NCBI GenBank assembly: GCA_963755395.1
Contig: CAVWJJ010000004.1
Coordinates: 62,001 to 126,000, forward strand
Source: DAHVFK01 sp963755395
Lineage (GTDB): Bacteria; Pseudomonadota; Gammaproteobacteria; Burkholderiales; SG8-39
DNA: 64,000 nucleotides
Direction of reading: 5' to 3'
Shown here: positions 32,879 through 41,640 of the stretch, piece after piece
Layout of the letters: the number at the start of each line of letters is the position of its first letter
Position numbering within the stretch: the stretch's first letter is position 1
Made by a program: the position numbers and the translations under genes
Notes under the pieces: model-generated
What the model was told of the DNA's origin: nothing
The model's input: the letters and a program-made list of their open reading frames with translations, nothing else
The model's database searches: none

Positions 32879-34222
32879 TCAATGCAGCGAGGCGTGAGCC
32901 GCCGACTGCGCGGCGGCGGCGCGCTTCTGCTTGATCATCTGGAAATAGCTTTCGAGACGGTTCTTGATGTTCGCCGCCGAGAAGTAGCGCGGATCGACCA
33001 GGTCCGACTCGATAAACGCCGCCGGCTTGCCGGTGCGCCTCTCGACTTCGCGCAGGATCAGCAGCTGTCCGGCAGAGAAGCTGTTGCAGCTCTTGATCGA
33101 GTTGATCAGCAGGCCGTCAGCGTGGTACTCATCCATGTACTTGCAGATCATGTCGATGCGCTGCGGGAAATTGAGGTTGGTGTAGCAGCCCAGGCAGTAT
33201 TCCGCCAGCGACTCGAGCGGGTGGTCAGGGTCGTGGCGAAAGCCGAAGTCGTACACCCCGCCGACCTTGGCGTAGGTCGAGGCCACCACCACCGCACCTT
33301 CGTCGTAGAACATCTTCCAGAAGTCGCGGAAGCTGGTCCAGTTCGGCGGGCCTTCGACCACCAGGCGGTACTTCTCTTCCCCCATTTCGCCTTCCGGCGT
33401 GAGCGGGCCCTTGCCGTCGCGGATGCGCTGCTCGATCTCGCCGCGCAGCACGCGGTAGTACTCGTGTCGCCTCGGGCGTGCCGCGGAATGCGGTGAAGAT
33501 CGGGCCGATGTAGTACACCGCACCGAAGTAGCCGTCGATCGGCGAGGGCTTGTGCTTGGCCGACTGCAGCGTCCAGACCAGGTCCTCCTCTGCCTTGACC
33601 GACTCGCGCATGTACTGGCGCAGCCGGTCGATATCGAACTTGACGCCCGAGACGCTTCTCCAGCGTCGGGATGACCTTCTCCTTGAGCTGCTTGACCACG
33701 TAGTCGCGCATGCTGGCCGAGATGTGGCCGTCGCCCTGATAGGGCACGTGCAGCATCACCGTCTCGCAATCGTATTTCTGCCGCACCAGCTCGAACCACT
33801 TCATGAAGGTGAAGCATCCGGTGTAGGAAAGCAGCAGCACGTCCGGGCGTAGGCAGCGGCTCACCGGTCGGGCCGACCTGGCCCTGCAGCATCATGCCCA
33901 GGTCGGTCTTGACGTAGGTGCACACGTCCTCCGAGTGCCCGTCGCGTTCGGCGTCCATGATGAACTTGCCGGATTTCTTGCGCATGCCGCTTTGCAGCGC
34001 GTTGGTCTCCGGCAGGCTGCGCGCGAAGTCGAAGCACATCAGCAGCTCGTTCAGGTTGCCCGGCACGAACGTTGCCGAGACCTTCTTGCCCAGCGCGCGC
34101 GCGTTCGCGAGCTCGTGGTAGTTGCTGTTGATCAGCTCCTTCTGCAACAGCATCGCGTCTTCCTTCTGGACGACGGGCTTGGCCTTCGGCGTGACTTGGG
34201 GTTGCATCGCGGGAGTACTCAT
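32879..34222 (-). CDS. bcrB: Benzoyl-CoA reductase subunit B (three frameshifts in sequence)
   Basis: Substrate-reducing module subunit of the HgdB-like family, 446 aa when corrected. Starts at ATG 34222, which overlaps the bcrC stop. Three single extra bases break it: in CCC at 33844-33846 (GEPLPTP to DVLLLSYTGC), at about 33645-33658 (LEK to GVKFDIDRLRQYM), and near 33467 (FRGTPEA to HEYYRVLRGE). Between the breaks the protein is typical, including LGCYTNLNFP and INSIKSCNSFS. Base-calling errors are more likely than decay. Confidence 0.88.
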   Translation of the reverse strand: MSTPAMQPQVTPKAKPVVQKEDAMLLQKELINSNYHELANARALGKKVSATFVPGNLNELLMCFDFARSLPETNALQSGMRKKSGKFIMDAERDGHSEDVCTYVKTDLGMMLQGQVGPTGEPLPTPGRAAAFLHRMLHLHEVVRAGAAEIRLRDGDAARALSGRRPHLGQHARLRGQAAQGEGHPDAGEASRASSSISTGCASTCASRSRQRRTWSGRCSRPSTSPRRSTATSVRCTTSARSSPHSAARPRRHEYYRVLRGEIEQRIRDGKGPLTPEGEMGEEKYRLVVEGPPNWTSFRDFWKMFYDEGAVVVASTYAKVGGVYDFGFRHDPDHPLESLAEYCLGCYTNLNFPQRIDMICKYMDEYHADGLLINSIKSCNSFSAGQLLILREVERRTGKPAAFIESDLVDPRYFSAANIKNRLESYFQMIKQKRAAAAQSAAHASLH

Positions 34223-35385
34223 GCGGCGCTCCAGAGTTTGATCGAATCGGCGAAAGTGCCGGCCTGCTCGCGGATCGGCGCCATCTGGCCGGTGTTCTCC
34301 GCGTACTTGAAGGCAGTGTAGGGAACCTTGTACTTGGCGAGCACCTCCTGCAGCATCGGGCGCTCGAGCAGCGCCGGATCGCAAAAGGACGGCGCGGCGA
34401 AGATCACCCCCTCGCCCGCGTTGGTCTTGACCTGCTTGAGCAGGTACTGCCCCTTGTCCGATTTCTTCTCGTCGTACTTGGACGAGGTCGACGCGGAGCG
34501 GTGCAGAAAGGCCTTGGAGAGCTCTTCCAGCGGGTTGCCGGCAGCCGGCACATCGTCGAGCAGCCAGCGCATGACGAGCATGAAATCGTCGTCGACGATG
34601 TAGCAGCCTGCCATTTCTATCGACTTGATCAGGCTGAGCGGCGGCTGCTCGCAGAACGCGCCTGTTAGGACGACGCGCGCGTTGTCGCGCACGGCGCGCT
34701 TCTCGGCGTCGGCGGCCGCGATGTATTCGCGCACCAGCTTGGTGTGTTCCTCCGGCGGGAGCACGCATCCGGCCCGCAGCACCAGGTAGACCTCCGAGGT
34801 CGGCGCCTGCCACGGCTTCGCCGCCCGGTAGGCGTACAGGTCCCGCAGCGCGCGGCGATTTTCGTTGTAGACCGCGATCGAGGCACGCAGCTCGTCGTCC
34901 GTGATGGGCTTGCCGCGCAGCTTGCCCAAGTCTTCGCGCATCACCTGCATCTCGCGCACGTAGAACTCGCCGCCGATCGAGTCGTCGTAGTTCTGCGGTA
35001 CGTCGAAGTACTTGACGTATTTGTCCTTGAACAGGATCTGCCACATACCGGAAAGATTTCGAATCACGTCGCAGATCGACGGGAACAGCATGCCGTCGAG
35101 CACGTCCAGGCGCCCGGTGAGCCCGAGCTCGAGTGTCGAGCGCGGAATGCGGCAGATGTAGCTCTGGTAGTAGGCGTCGCCCTGGATCACCTCCATCTGG
35201 TCGCCGCCGCCGAAAATGCCCACCGGAAGCATTCCCGCGGCGTGCACGATCTCGCGCGGCACATAGATCGGCATGTAGCCGATTGCTTTGCGCTCGGGCG
35301 CCGCCGCCTTCCAATCTTTGACCGCGTTGAAGTGCAGGTCCTCGAACAGGGCCTCGCAGCGTCCGACAACGTCTTGGACGTTCAT
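34219..35385 (-). CDS. bcrC: Benzoyl-CoA reductase subunit C
   Basis: 388 aa HgdB-like subunit that with BcrB carries the substrate site and a [4Fe-4S] cluster. The N-terminus (GRCEALFEDLHFNAVKDWK), YMPIYVPREIVHAAGMLPVG and conserved Cys in SYICRIPRS and RAGCVLPPEE are typical. Intact frame. The start at 35385 overlaps the dch stop (ATGA). First of bcrCBAD, the gene order found in Thauera. Confidence 0.93.
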   Translation of the reverse strand: MNVQDVVGRCEALFEDLHFNAVKDWKAAAPERKAIGYMPIYVPREIVHAAGMLPVGIFGGGDQMEVIQGDAYYQSYICRIPRSTLELGLTGRLDVLDGMLFPSICDVIRNLSGMWQILFKDKYVKYFDVPQNYDDSIGGEFYVREMQVMREDLGKLRGKPITDDELRASIAVYNENRRALRDLYAYRAAKPWQAPTSEVYLVLRAGCVLPPEEHTKLVREYIAAADAEKRAVRDNARVVLTGAFCEQPPLSLIKSIEMAGCYIVDDDFMLVMRWLLDDVPAAGNPLEELSKAFLHRSASTSSKYDEKKSDKGQYLLKQVKTNAGEGVIFAAPSFCDPALLERPMLQEVLAKYKVPYTAFKYAENTGQMAPIREQAGTFADSIKLWSAA

Positions 35386-36152
35386 TTGTGCTCCCACTTT
35401 GGTGTGCGCTTGTCGAGGAAGGCCTGCAGCCCCTCGACCGCGTCGCGCGTGTTCATCAGGCCGTCGAGGTAGAGCGCCTCGACTTCCGATAGGCGGCGGC
35501 GAAGCTGCTCGATCAGAGGAGCGCGCGCGGCACGCAGCGCGTAGCCGAGCGAGCTGGCGCTCTTGCCGGCCAGGTGCGCGTCGAAGTACGCCAGCGCCGC
35601 TGCGACAGGATCTTCTGCCAATTCGTTGACGAGACCCCACGCCAGGGCCATCCGCGCGTCTATCGAGCGGCCCGAGAACAGCAAGTCCTCGGCCCGCGAC
35701 TGACCGATGCGCGGCGGAAGCAGGCAGGACGCGGCGGGAGCGAACACCGCCAGCTTCAGCTCGGGCTGCCCGAATTGCGCGTCAGGTGCAGCGAAGATGA
35801 AGTTGCCGGCGCAGGCGAACTCGAGCCCGCCGCCGAGACACTGCCCGCGCGCCGCGAGCAGGATCGGCACGGGCCACTCGAGCATGCGCAGCACCAATGC
35901 ATGCAGGCTTTTCAGCATCGCTGCGCACTGCGCCGGCAAGTGCTCCTCGACGCTCGCGCCGAAGGAGAAGTGCGGCCCCTCGTGGTCGATCAGCACGCCG
36001 CGCAGCGCGGTGTTCGCGGCGTGCTCGGCGAACTCCCGGTCGAGCGCGGCGATCATCTCGGCATCGAGGATATTCGCCTTCGGGCGCGCAAGGCGCAGCC
36101 TGAGCAACGCGCCCTCGCGCTCGATCCAGACCTTGAGCGGCGTCTCGGGCAT
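35382..36152 (-). CDS. dch: Cyclohexa-1,5-diene-1-carbonyl-CoA hydratase
   Basis: 256 aa crotonase-fold hydratase that adds water to the product of benzoyl-CoA reductase. Oxyanion-hole segments FSFGASVEEHLP and GGGLEFACAGNF are visible. The ATG at 36152 lies 2 bases after the oah stop. Second of the ring-hydration steps; position between oah and bcrC supports the assignment over other enoyl-CoA hydratases. Confidence 0.9.
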   Translation of the reverse strand: MPETPLKVWIEREGALLRLRLARPKANILDAEMIAALDREFAEHAANTALRGVLIDHEGPHFSFGASVEEHLPAQCAAMLKSLHALVLRMLEWPVPILLAARGQCLGGGLEFACAGNFIFAAPDAQFGQPELKLAVFAPAASCLLPPRIGQSRAEDLLFSGRSIDARMALAWGLVNELAEDPVAAALAYFDAHLAGKSASSLGYALRAARAPLIEQLRRRLSEVEALYLDGLMNTRDAVEGLQAFLDKRTPKWEHK

Positions 36153-36154
36153 GC

Positions 36155-37243
36155 TCAGGCCTTGCGCTTGGCCTTCGGCTGGATCCGGTCGTGCAGCGGA
36201 CCCACCCAGCTCTCGTTGCGCGCCAACGCCTGCCGCAGCGCCACGAAATCGACCTCGCGGTCGTCCTTGGTGCCTTCGTTGAAGGCGGTGAAGCCGGCGC
36301 GTGCTTCGGTCATCATGTTGAGCGCGAGCCAGGCGCGCGAGTCCTCCTTGTTCCGGTTCCAGGCCTCGAGCTTGGGCTTTCTGAGTTCCTCGAGCGTCTT
36401 GGTGGTGCAGTCGGGGAAGGTGAGCAGGATCTTCGCGCACAGCTCCTCGACCTTCGCGTCGAGCAGCGACAGGTCGACCGTGCCCTTCGCCAAGAGGGCC
36501 TTGCCCTCCTTGAGCGCGTCGCCGCTCTTCGACTCGCCGAACGCCAGGCGCCCGAACTCGTCGAACACGCGCTCCGTCTCGATCAGCGGGTTGGCGACGA
36601 ATTTGCCGTCGATCTTCAGCGCCGGAACGATGTCGCTCAGGATTCCCCAGTAGTAGGCCCTGTGGGCAGAGAACGGCTCGCACAGCACGCAGGCCGCCAT
36701 TGAGCGCTCGGCGCCGATCACCACCGGCAGGAAGTCGGTCGCGCCGCCGATCGGGGCCGAGCCGTGCTTGGGGCCGGCCTGGCCGAAGCGCGCCAGGTCC
36801 TGCGCGATCGAGAAGTCGCATGCCATGCCGATTTCCTGCCCCCCGCCGACGCGCATCCCGTTGACCCGGCAGATGACCGGCTTGTCGCAGGCCAGGATCG
36901 ACGACACCATGTCGTTGAACAGCCGCATGTACTGGCGGTATTCCTGCGGGTGCCCGGCGTAGTACTCGGCGTACTCCTTGGTATTGCCGCCGGTGCAGAA
37001 CGCCTTGTCGCCCGCGCCGGTGAATACCACCGAGCTGACGTCGCGCGCATTGGATGCGGCGCGAAAGGCGAGGATCACGCCCTTCACCATTTCGGTTGTG
37101 TAGGAATTGAACTGCGGTGCGTTGTCGAGCCAGATCCAGGCGTTGTAAAGGCCGGCCACTTCCTTGCCGTCTGGAGTCCGGGCGGGTCGCTTCTCGAGCT
37201 TTACGCCCTGCGCCGCGACCTCGGCCAAGTCATGATTCTTCAT
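36155..37243 (-). CDS. oah: 6-oxocyclohex-1-ene-1-carbonyl-CoA hydrolase
   Basis: 362 aa ring-opening enzyme of the benzoyl-CoA pathway, crotonase superfamily. It hydrolyses the C-C bond to give 3-hydroxypimelyl-CoA. Typical segments: FCTGGNTKEYAEYYAG, GMRVGGGQEIGMACDFSIA and KHGSAPIGGATDFLP. The length is characteristic for Oah and longer than ordinary hydratases. Lies 10 bases after had. Confidence 0.93.
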   Translation of the reverse strand: MKNHDLAEVAAQGVKLEKRPARTPDGKEVAGLYNAWIWLDNAPQFNSYTTEMVKGVILAFRAASNARDVSSVVFTGAGDKAFCTGGNTKEYAEYYAGHPQEYRQYMRLFNDMVSSILACDKPVICRVNGMRVGGGQEIGMACDFSIAQDLARFGQAGPKHGSAPIGGATDFLPVVIGAERSMAACVLCEPFSAHRAYYWGILSDIVPALKIDGKFVANPLIETERVFDEFGRLAFGESKSGDALKEGKALLAKGTVDLSLLDAKVEELCAKILLTFPDCTTKTLEELRKPKLEAWNRNKEDSRAWLALNMMTEARAGFTAFNEGTKDDREVDFVALRQALARNESWVGPLHDRIQPKAKRKA

Positions 37244-37252
37244 CGACGTCTC

Positions 37253-38323
37253 CTAGGGTACGAGCACTGCGCGCTTCGAGATTTCGTGGCGGTGCACGGC
37301 CTCGAACACGCGGTTGATGTCCTTGAGCGGCAAGGGCTCGACGAAGGGCTTGACCTTCACCTTGCCTTCCAGCACGAGTTCGAGCGCCGCCGGGTACTGT
37401 TCCGGCGGGCAGCCCCAGTTGCCGATGGCTCGTGCGTCGAACGCCATCAGGTTGGAAAGCCTCAGCTCGACCTTGTCCATGGTGAAGCCGACCACGCTCA
37501 GGGTCGCGCCGTGCACCAGCAGCCCCCAGGCGGTGGCCTGACCGGCGGCGCTACCGGAGCACTCGAAGATGAACCATTCCGTAGAGCGCAGACCGTTCTG
37601 CTTGGCGTAGTCGCCGATCGCCGCCTTGAGCGCCTTGTGCTCGAGGGTCTTCGCGTTGAGCGTGAGGCCGGCGCCGTAGGGTTTCATGGCGGCGAGCTTG
37701 ATGTCGTCCACGTCGATTGCGACGACCTTGGCGCCAAAGGCGCTCGCGACCTGCACGCAGTAGCCTCCAACGCCGCCCGCGCCGATGACCACCGCGAGCG
37801 CGCCGGGCGCCACGCCCGCGCGCCGGACCGCCTGGAAGGGGGTCGTCAACGCGTCCGCGACAACCGAAACCTCGCCCAGCGCGAGGCCAGCCGCGCCGAG
37901 CCGCTGCTCGTCAACCTGGCACAGGCCGCGCGCGGGGACCACGATGTGCGAGGCGAAGCCTCCCTGGATGTCGTTGCCTGGCATCTTCTGCTTGCGGCAA
38001 ATGGTGCCGAGGCCGCGTTTGCACAGGTCGCATTCGCCGCAGGGCAACACCGCCGGAACGATCACCGCCCTGCCCAGCCACGCCTCGGCCCCCGGCCCAG
38101 CCGCGACGACCCGGCCGGATACCTCATGCCCCAGCGCGAGCGGCAGCGGGTGATTGGTTCGCACGCCGTCGTAGAAGTAACCCAGATCCGTATGGCAGAC
38201 GCCGCAGCCCGCTACGCTGACCGCCACCTCGCCCGGTGCAGGCGAGGCGTCGAAGGCCTCCAGCACTAGAGGCGCCTTGGGTGCCGTCATCAGCCAGCGT
38301 TGCGCGTGGATTGCCGCCGCCAT
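37253..38323 (-). CDS. had: 6-hydroxycyclohex-1-ene-1-carbonyl-CoA dehydrogenase
   Basis: 356 aa zinc-dependent medium-chain alcohol dehydrogenase. Catalytic Zn site GCGVCHTDLGYF and GHEVSGRV, structural Zn cysteines CGECDLCKRGLGTIC, and Rossmann loop GAGGVGGYCVQVA are clear. It oxidises the Dch product with NAD+. The ATG at 38323 has a GGAGGGG site and is preferred to a GTG five codons upstream. First gene of the operon; a promoter and operator lie 40-70 bases upstream. Confidence 0.92.
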   Translation of the reverse strand: MAAAIHAQRWLMTAPKAPLVLEAFDASPAPGEVAVSVAGCGVCHTDLGYFYDGVRTNHPLPLALGHEVSGRVVAAGPGAEAWLGRAVIVPAVLPCGECDLCKRGLGTICRKQKMPGNDIQGGFASHIVVPARGLCQVDEQRLGAAGLALGEVSVVADALTTPFQAVRRAGVAPGALAVVIGAGGVGGYCVQVASAFGAKVVAIDVDDIKLAAMKPYGAGLTLNAKTLEHKALKAAIGDYAKQNGLRSTEWFIFECSGSAAGQATAWGLLVHGATLSVVGFTMDKVELRLSNLMAFDARAIGNWGCPPEQYPAALELVLEGKVKVKPFVEPLPLKDINRVFEAVHRHEISKRAVLVP

Positions 38324-38362
38324 TTCACTCCCCTCCACTTGATCTGTGCCGCGTTTTCACCT

Positions 38363-38391
38363 ATTGTGGTATTCACGTACCATATTACCAA
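38363..38391 (-). promoter_or_regulatory. had promoter with embedded inverted repeat
   Basis: Minus strand: -35 TTGGTA (38391-38386), 17-base spacer, -10 CACAAT (38368-38363). The spacer and -10 are covered by ATTGTGGTA-N6-TACCATATT (38363-38386), arms matching at 7 of 9 positions. The core GGTATTCACGTACC recurs at 18291-18304. A repressor site is inferred from the overlap. Confidence 0.6.
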
Positions 38392-38471
38392 TTTAGCCGA
38401 GGAGCCCTGCGGCGTCAACGCCCCGGATCCAGCGATGAGCCCCCTTTTTACGCCACGCGTGCGGACACGAT

Positions 38472-38485
38472 TTGATCCAAAGCAA
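38472..38485. promoter_or_regulatory. Weak FNR-like box before korA
   Basis: TTGATCCAAAGCAA matches TTGAT-N4-ATCAA with one mismatch. A class II position would leave a korA leader of only about 13 bases, so it is uncertain. Confidence 0.25.
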
Positions 38486-38532
38486 GGAATTCGCGGTTCG
38501 ATGCGCGAGCATGGCGGACCAGGAGGATTTGC

Positions 38533-40272
38533 ATGAACCTTCCAACCCAGGCAGCCACTCGGTGCGAGAGCGTTTCGATTGCCCTCGCGGGCTCCGGCGG
38601 CGCAGGCGTGATGACGGCCGGCAACATGCTGCTCGAGGCGGCGGCGCAAGCCGGCTACTACGGGCTGATGACGCGCACCAGCGGACCGCAGATCCGCGGC
38701 GGCGAGGCGGCGGCGATGCTGCGCGTTTCGACCTTTGCGTCCGACAGCCAGGACGACCACTTCCATGTGCTCGCGGCGATCGACTGGCAGAACGTCAATC
38801 GCTTCGCCTCGGAGATACCGCTCACAGCGCAGAGCCTGCTGCTGGGCGACCCGGCACAGGGTGAGCCGCCCGCCAGCTTCACCGGCATGGGCGCGCGCTA
38901 CGTGCCGCTGCCGCTTAAGGAGCTTGCGAAACAGGTCAGCGGCGGCTGGCCCAACATGGTCGCGCTCGGCGCGCTGGGCGGCCTGATCGGACTACCCGCA
39001 GACGCGCTCGAGCGCGCGGTGAAGAAGTCGATGAAGAAGGGTGGCGACGTGCTCGCCGCCGGGCTTGCCGCGGTGAAGCTCGGCCTGGCCGAAGCAGCCA
39101 AGCTCGATGGCGGGTTCTCGCTCGCCCCGGCGACGCGCGACGGTAAGCGCTGGCTGATCAGCGGCAACGAAGCTGCCGGCTACGGCGCGCTGCGCGGCGG
39201 CGTGCGCTTCGTCGCAGCCTACCCGATCACGCCCGCGACCGAATTGCTTGAGTGGATGTCTCCTGCCCTGAGCAAGGTCGGCGGCACGTTGGTCCAGGCC
39301 GAAGACGAGCTGGCGTCGATTAATATGATCATCGGCGCCTCCTACGGTGGCGTGCCCGCCCTGACCGCCACCTCCGGGCCAGGGCTCGCCCTCATGAGCG
39401 AGGCGATCGGCCTCGGCGTCGCGGCCGAAGTACCGATCGTGGTAGTCGACGTGATGCGCACCGGCCCGTCGACCGGCATCGCGACCAAGACCGAGCAGGC
39501 CGACCTCAACATTGCTCTCTATGGCCTGCACGGCGACGCCCCGCACGTGGTGGTGGCGCCGAACTCCGTGTCGGACTGCCTGAGCACGACGCAGTGGGCG
39601 GTGAGCCTCGCCGAGTCGCTCCAGGTGCCCGCGATCGTGCTTTCCGACCAGTATTTCGGCCAGGCGCGGGCGATCGTCGAGCGCCCGGCGGACACGGAGA
39701 TCAAGGCCGAGCGCCTGCGCGCGCCTGACAATGCCCCGGCGTACAAGCGCTACGCGATCACCGGCTCGGGCATCTCGCCGATGGCGATTCCCGGCACGCC
39801 GGGCACCATGTACACGGCCGACGGCCTCGAGCACAACGAGCGCGGCACGCCGTCGTCCCAGGCGAGCGATCACCTGGCCCAACTCGAGAAGCGCCAGCGC
39901 AAGCTCGACGCGCTGGATTGCGCCGAACACTGGGCAAGCGTTGAGGGCGAGGGAAACATCGCGGTCGTGACCTGGGGTTCGTGCACGGCGCCGGTGCGGG
40001 AGGCGCTCGCTCGCGCGCGCGCCGACGGCGTGCGTGCGCGCCTGGTCTCGCTGCGGCTGCTCGCGCCGGCGCAGCCGGCCCGCCTCAAAGAGGCGCTGCA
40101 AGGCGTCAAGTATGTGCTGGTCGTCGAACAAAGCTTCAGCGGCCAGTTCTACCGCTATCTGCGCGCCGAGTACGACCTTGCGGCGGAGGTACAAAGCGTG
40201 CGCCGCCCCGGCCCGCTGCCGTTCCGTCCGGACGAGATCCACCAGTTGCTCTTGAAATGGAGCCGCACATGA
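38533..40272 (+). CDS. korA: 2-oxoacid:ferredoxin oxidoreductase, fused gamma-alpha subunit
   Basis: 579 aa. N-terminal gamma domain (GSGGAGVMTAGNML, TRTSGPQIRGGE) is fused to the alpha pyrimidine-binding domain (YPITPATELLEW, SGPGLALMSEAIGL). The start follows AGGAGGATTTGC. In Thauera aromatica KorAB oxidises 2-oxoglutarate to succinyl-CoA and reduces the ferredoxin for benzoyl-CoA reductase. Divergent from the had operon and overlapping korB by 4 bases. Phenylglyoxylate or another 2-oxoacid as substrate cannot be excluded. Confidence 0.9.
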   Translation: MNLPTQAATRCESVSIALAGSGGAGVMTAGNMLLEAAAQAGYYGLMTRTSGPQIRGGEAAAMLRVSTFASDSQDDHFHVLAAIDWQNVNRFASEIPLTAQSLLLGDPAQGEPPASFTGMGARYVPLPLKELAKQVSGGWPNMVALGALGGLIGLPADALERAVKKSMKKGGDVLAAGLAAVKLGLAEAAKLDGGFSLAPATRDGKRWLISGNEAAGYGALRGGVRFVAAYPITPATELLEWMSPALSKVGGTLVQAEDELASINMIIGASYGGVPALTATSGPGLALMSEAIGLGVAAEVPIVVVDVMRTGPSTGIATKTEQADLNIALYGLHGDAPHVVVAPNSVSDCLSTTQWAVSLAESLQVPAIVLSDQYFGQARAIVERPADTEIKAERLRAPDNAPAYKRYAITGSGISPMAIPGTPGTMYTADGLEHNERGTPSSQASDHLAQLEKRQRKLDALDCAEHWASVEGEGNIAVVTWGSCTAPVREALARARADGVRARLVSLRLLAPAQPARLKEALQGVKYVLVVEQSFSGQFYRYLRAEYDLAAEVQSVRRPGPLPFRPDEIHQLLLKWSRT

Positions 40273-41102
40273 ACGCTCCCGCGAACGTCGCGATGCTCGC
40301 CGCAAAGGACTTCAAGTCGGACTACAAGCCGGTCTGGTGTCCGGGATGTGGCGATTACACAGTGCTCGCTTCGATCACTCGCGCGCTCGCCGCGCTCGGC
40401 CTACGGCCCGAGAATGTCGCGGTGGTGTCCGGCATCGGCTGCTCGTCGCGCATCCCGGCCTATACCACGTGCTACGGCTTTCACGGCGTTCACGGGCGGG
40501 CGCTCGCGGCCGGCACCGGCCTAAAAGTGGCGCGACCGGATTTGACCGTGCTGGTCGCGGGCGGCGACGGCGACGGCTACTCCATCGGCGGCAACCACTT
40601 CATGCACGCCTGCCGCAGGAACGTAGACCTGACCTACATCGTGATGGACAACCACGTCTACGGCATGACCAAGGGACAGCCATCGCCCACCACCGAACCC
40701 GACTGGAACAGCAAGCTTTCGCCCGGCGGCACCGGGCTGCGCGAGTTTCATCCCCTGGTGATCGCGCTCGCCTCCGGCGCGAACTTCATCGCGCGCGCGT
40801 TCTCCGGCGATCCCAGCGGCACGGCGTCGCTCGTCACCGAGGCCATTCGCCATCCCGGCTTTTCGTTCATCGAGGTACTCTCGCCCTGCGTTACCTTCCG
40901 CCCCGAGCAACGTGCATGGAAGGAGGCGGTGCGGCCCTCGCCGGTCGCACCGACCGACGACCCGGCGCGCGCCGCGCGCCGGCTGATGACCGACGACGGC
41001 TTCAACCTCGGCGTGCTGTATAAGGGCACGCGACGGCCGTATGCGCCGCCCGGGCGCGCCTCGCATGCGGTTGCAGACCTGGAGAAGGAGTTCTTGCTGT
41101 GA
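40269..41102 (+). CDS. korB: 2-oxoacid:ferredoxin oxidoreductase, beta subunit
   Basis: 277 aa thiamine-diphosphate subunit. WCPGCGDY and GIGCSSRIP supply cluster cysteines and the TPP motif is GGDGDGYSIGGNHFMHACRRN. The motif YGMTKGQPSPTT is typical of the family. Overlaps korA (ATGA) and the ferritin-like gene (GTGA). Confidence 0.93.
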   Translation: MNAPANVAMLAAKDFKSDYKPVWCPGCGDYTVLASITRALAALGLRPENVAVVSGIGCSSRIPAYTTCYGFHGVHGRALAAGTGLKVARPDLTVLVAGGDGDGYSIGGNHFMHACRRNVDLTYIVMDNHVYGMTKGQPSPTTEPDWNSKLSPGGTGLREFHPLVIALASGANFIARAFSGDPSGTASLVTEAIRHPGFSFIEVLSPCVTFRPEQRAWKEAVRPSPVAPTDDPARAARRLMTDDGFNLGVLYKGTRRPYAPPGRASHAVADLEKEFLL

Positions 41103-41632
41103 CGGCCGGCAAGAAGAAGTCAAAGCCCGCCGCGGCGTTCGCGGACTTTATGGCGCGCGCCTACGTGATGGAGATAGACGCCTCGGAGCGCTACGCGGAC
41201 TTCGCGGACCAGATGGAGGTGCACAACAACCTCGAGGTGGCGCAGCTGTTCCGCAAGCTCTCCCGCATCGAGGGTTTGCACGCCAAGCGAATTGTGGAGG
41301 AAATGGGCTGGAAGCAGCCGCCCAAAATGCTCCTGGCATGGCGCTGGGACGACGCCGAGCCGCCTGAAACAGCATCGGTCACGGACCTGCACTACCTGAT
41401 GCAGCCCTGGCACGCTCTTGAGATCGCGCTCAGGAACGAGCGTCGCGCGGAGAGGTTCTTCGCTCGTATCGTTCGTTCGACCAAGACCCCCGCGACGATA
41501 AGGAAGATTGCAGCCGAAATGGCCGAAGAGGAGCGCGAGCACGTGCGCCTTATCCGCGAATGGATGAAGCGGGTGCCCAAGCCCGAGCCCGGCTGGGACC
41601 GCGATCCGGATCCCCCGGTCTACTCGGACTAA
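41099..41632 (+). CDS. Ferritin-like diiron (rubrerythrin-type) protein
   Basis: 177 aa four-helix bundle with diiron ligand motifs ERYADFADQM, EGLHAKRI, NERRAERFF and EEREHVRLI. The C-terminal rubredoxin domain of true rubrerythrins is missing. GTG start overlaps the korB stop, so it is translationally coupled to an oxygen-sensitive enzyme. Peroxide or oxygen protection is the likely role, inferred from this coupling. Confidence 0.8.
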   Translation: MTAGKKKSKPAAAFADFMARAYVMEIDASERYADFADQMEVHNNLEVAQLFRKLSRIEGLHAKRIVEEMGWKQPPKMLLAWRWDDAEPPETASVTDLHYLMQPWHALEIALRNERRAERFFARIVRSTKTPATIRKIAAEMAEEEREHVRLIREWMKRVPKPEPGWDRDPDPPVYSD

Positions 41633-41640
41633 GGGCGGGT

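Noticed and set aside
31530..34222. Programmed ribosomal frameshifting in bcrA and bcrB
   Set aside because: Five breaks of mixed sign without slippery heptamers or a shared stimulator; simple indels explain them and similar ones occur in gltB and aroB.
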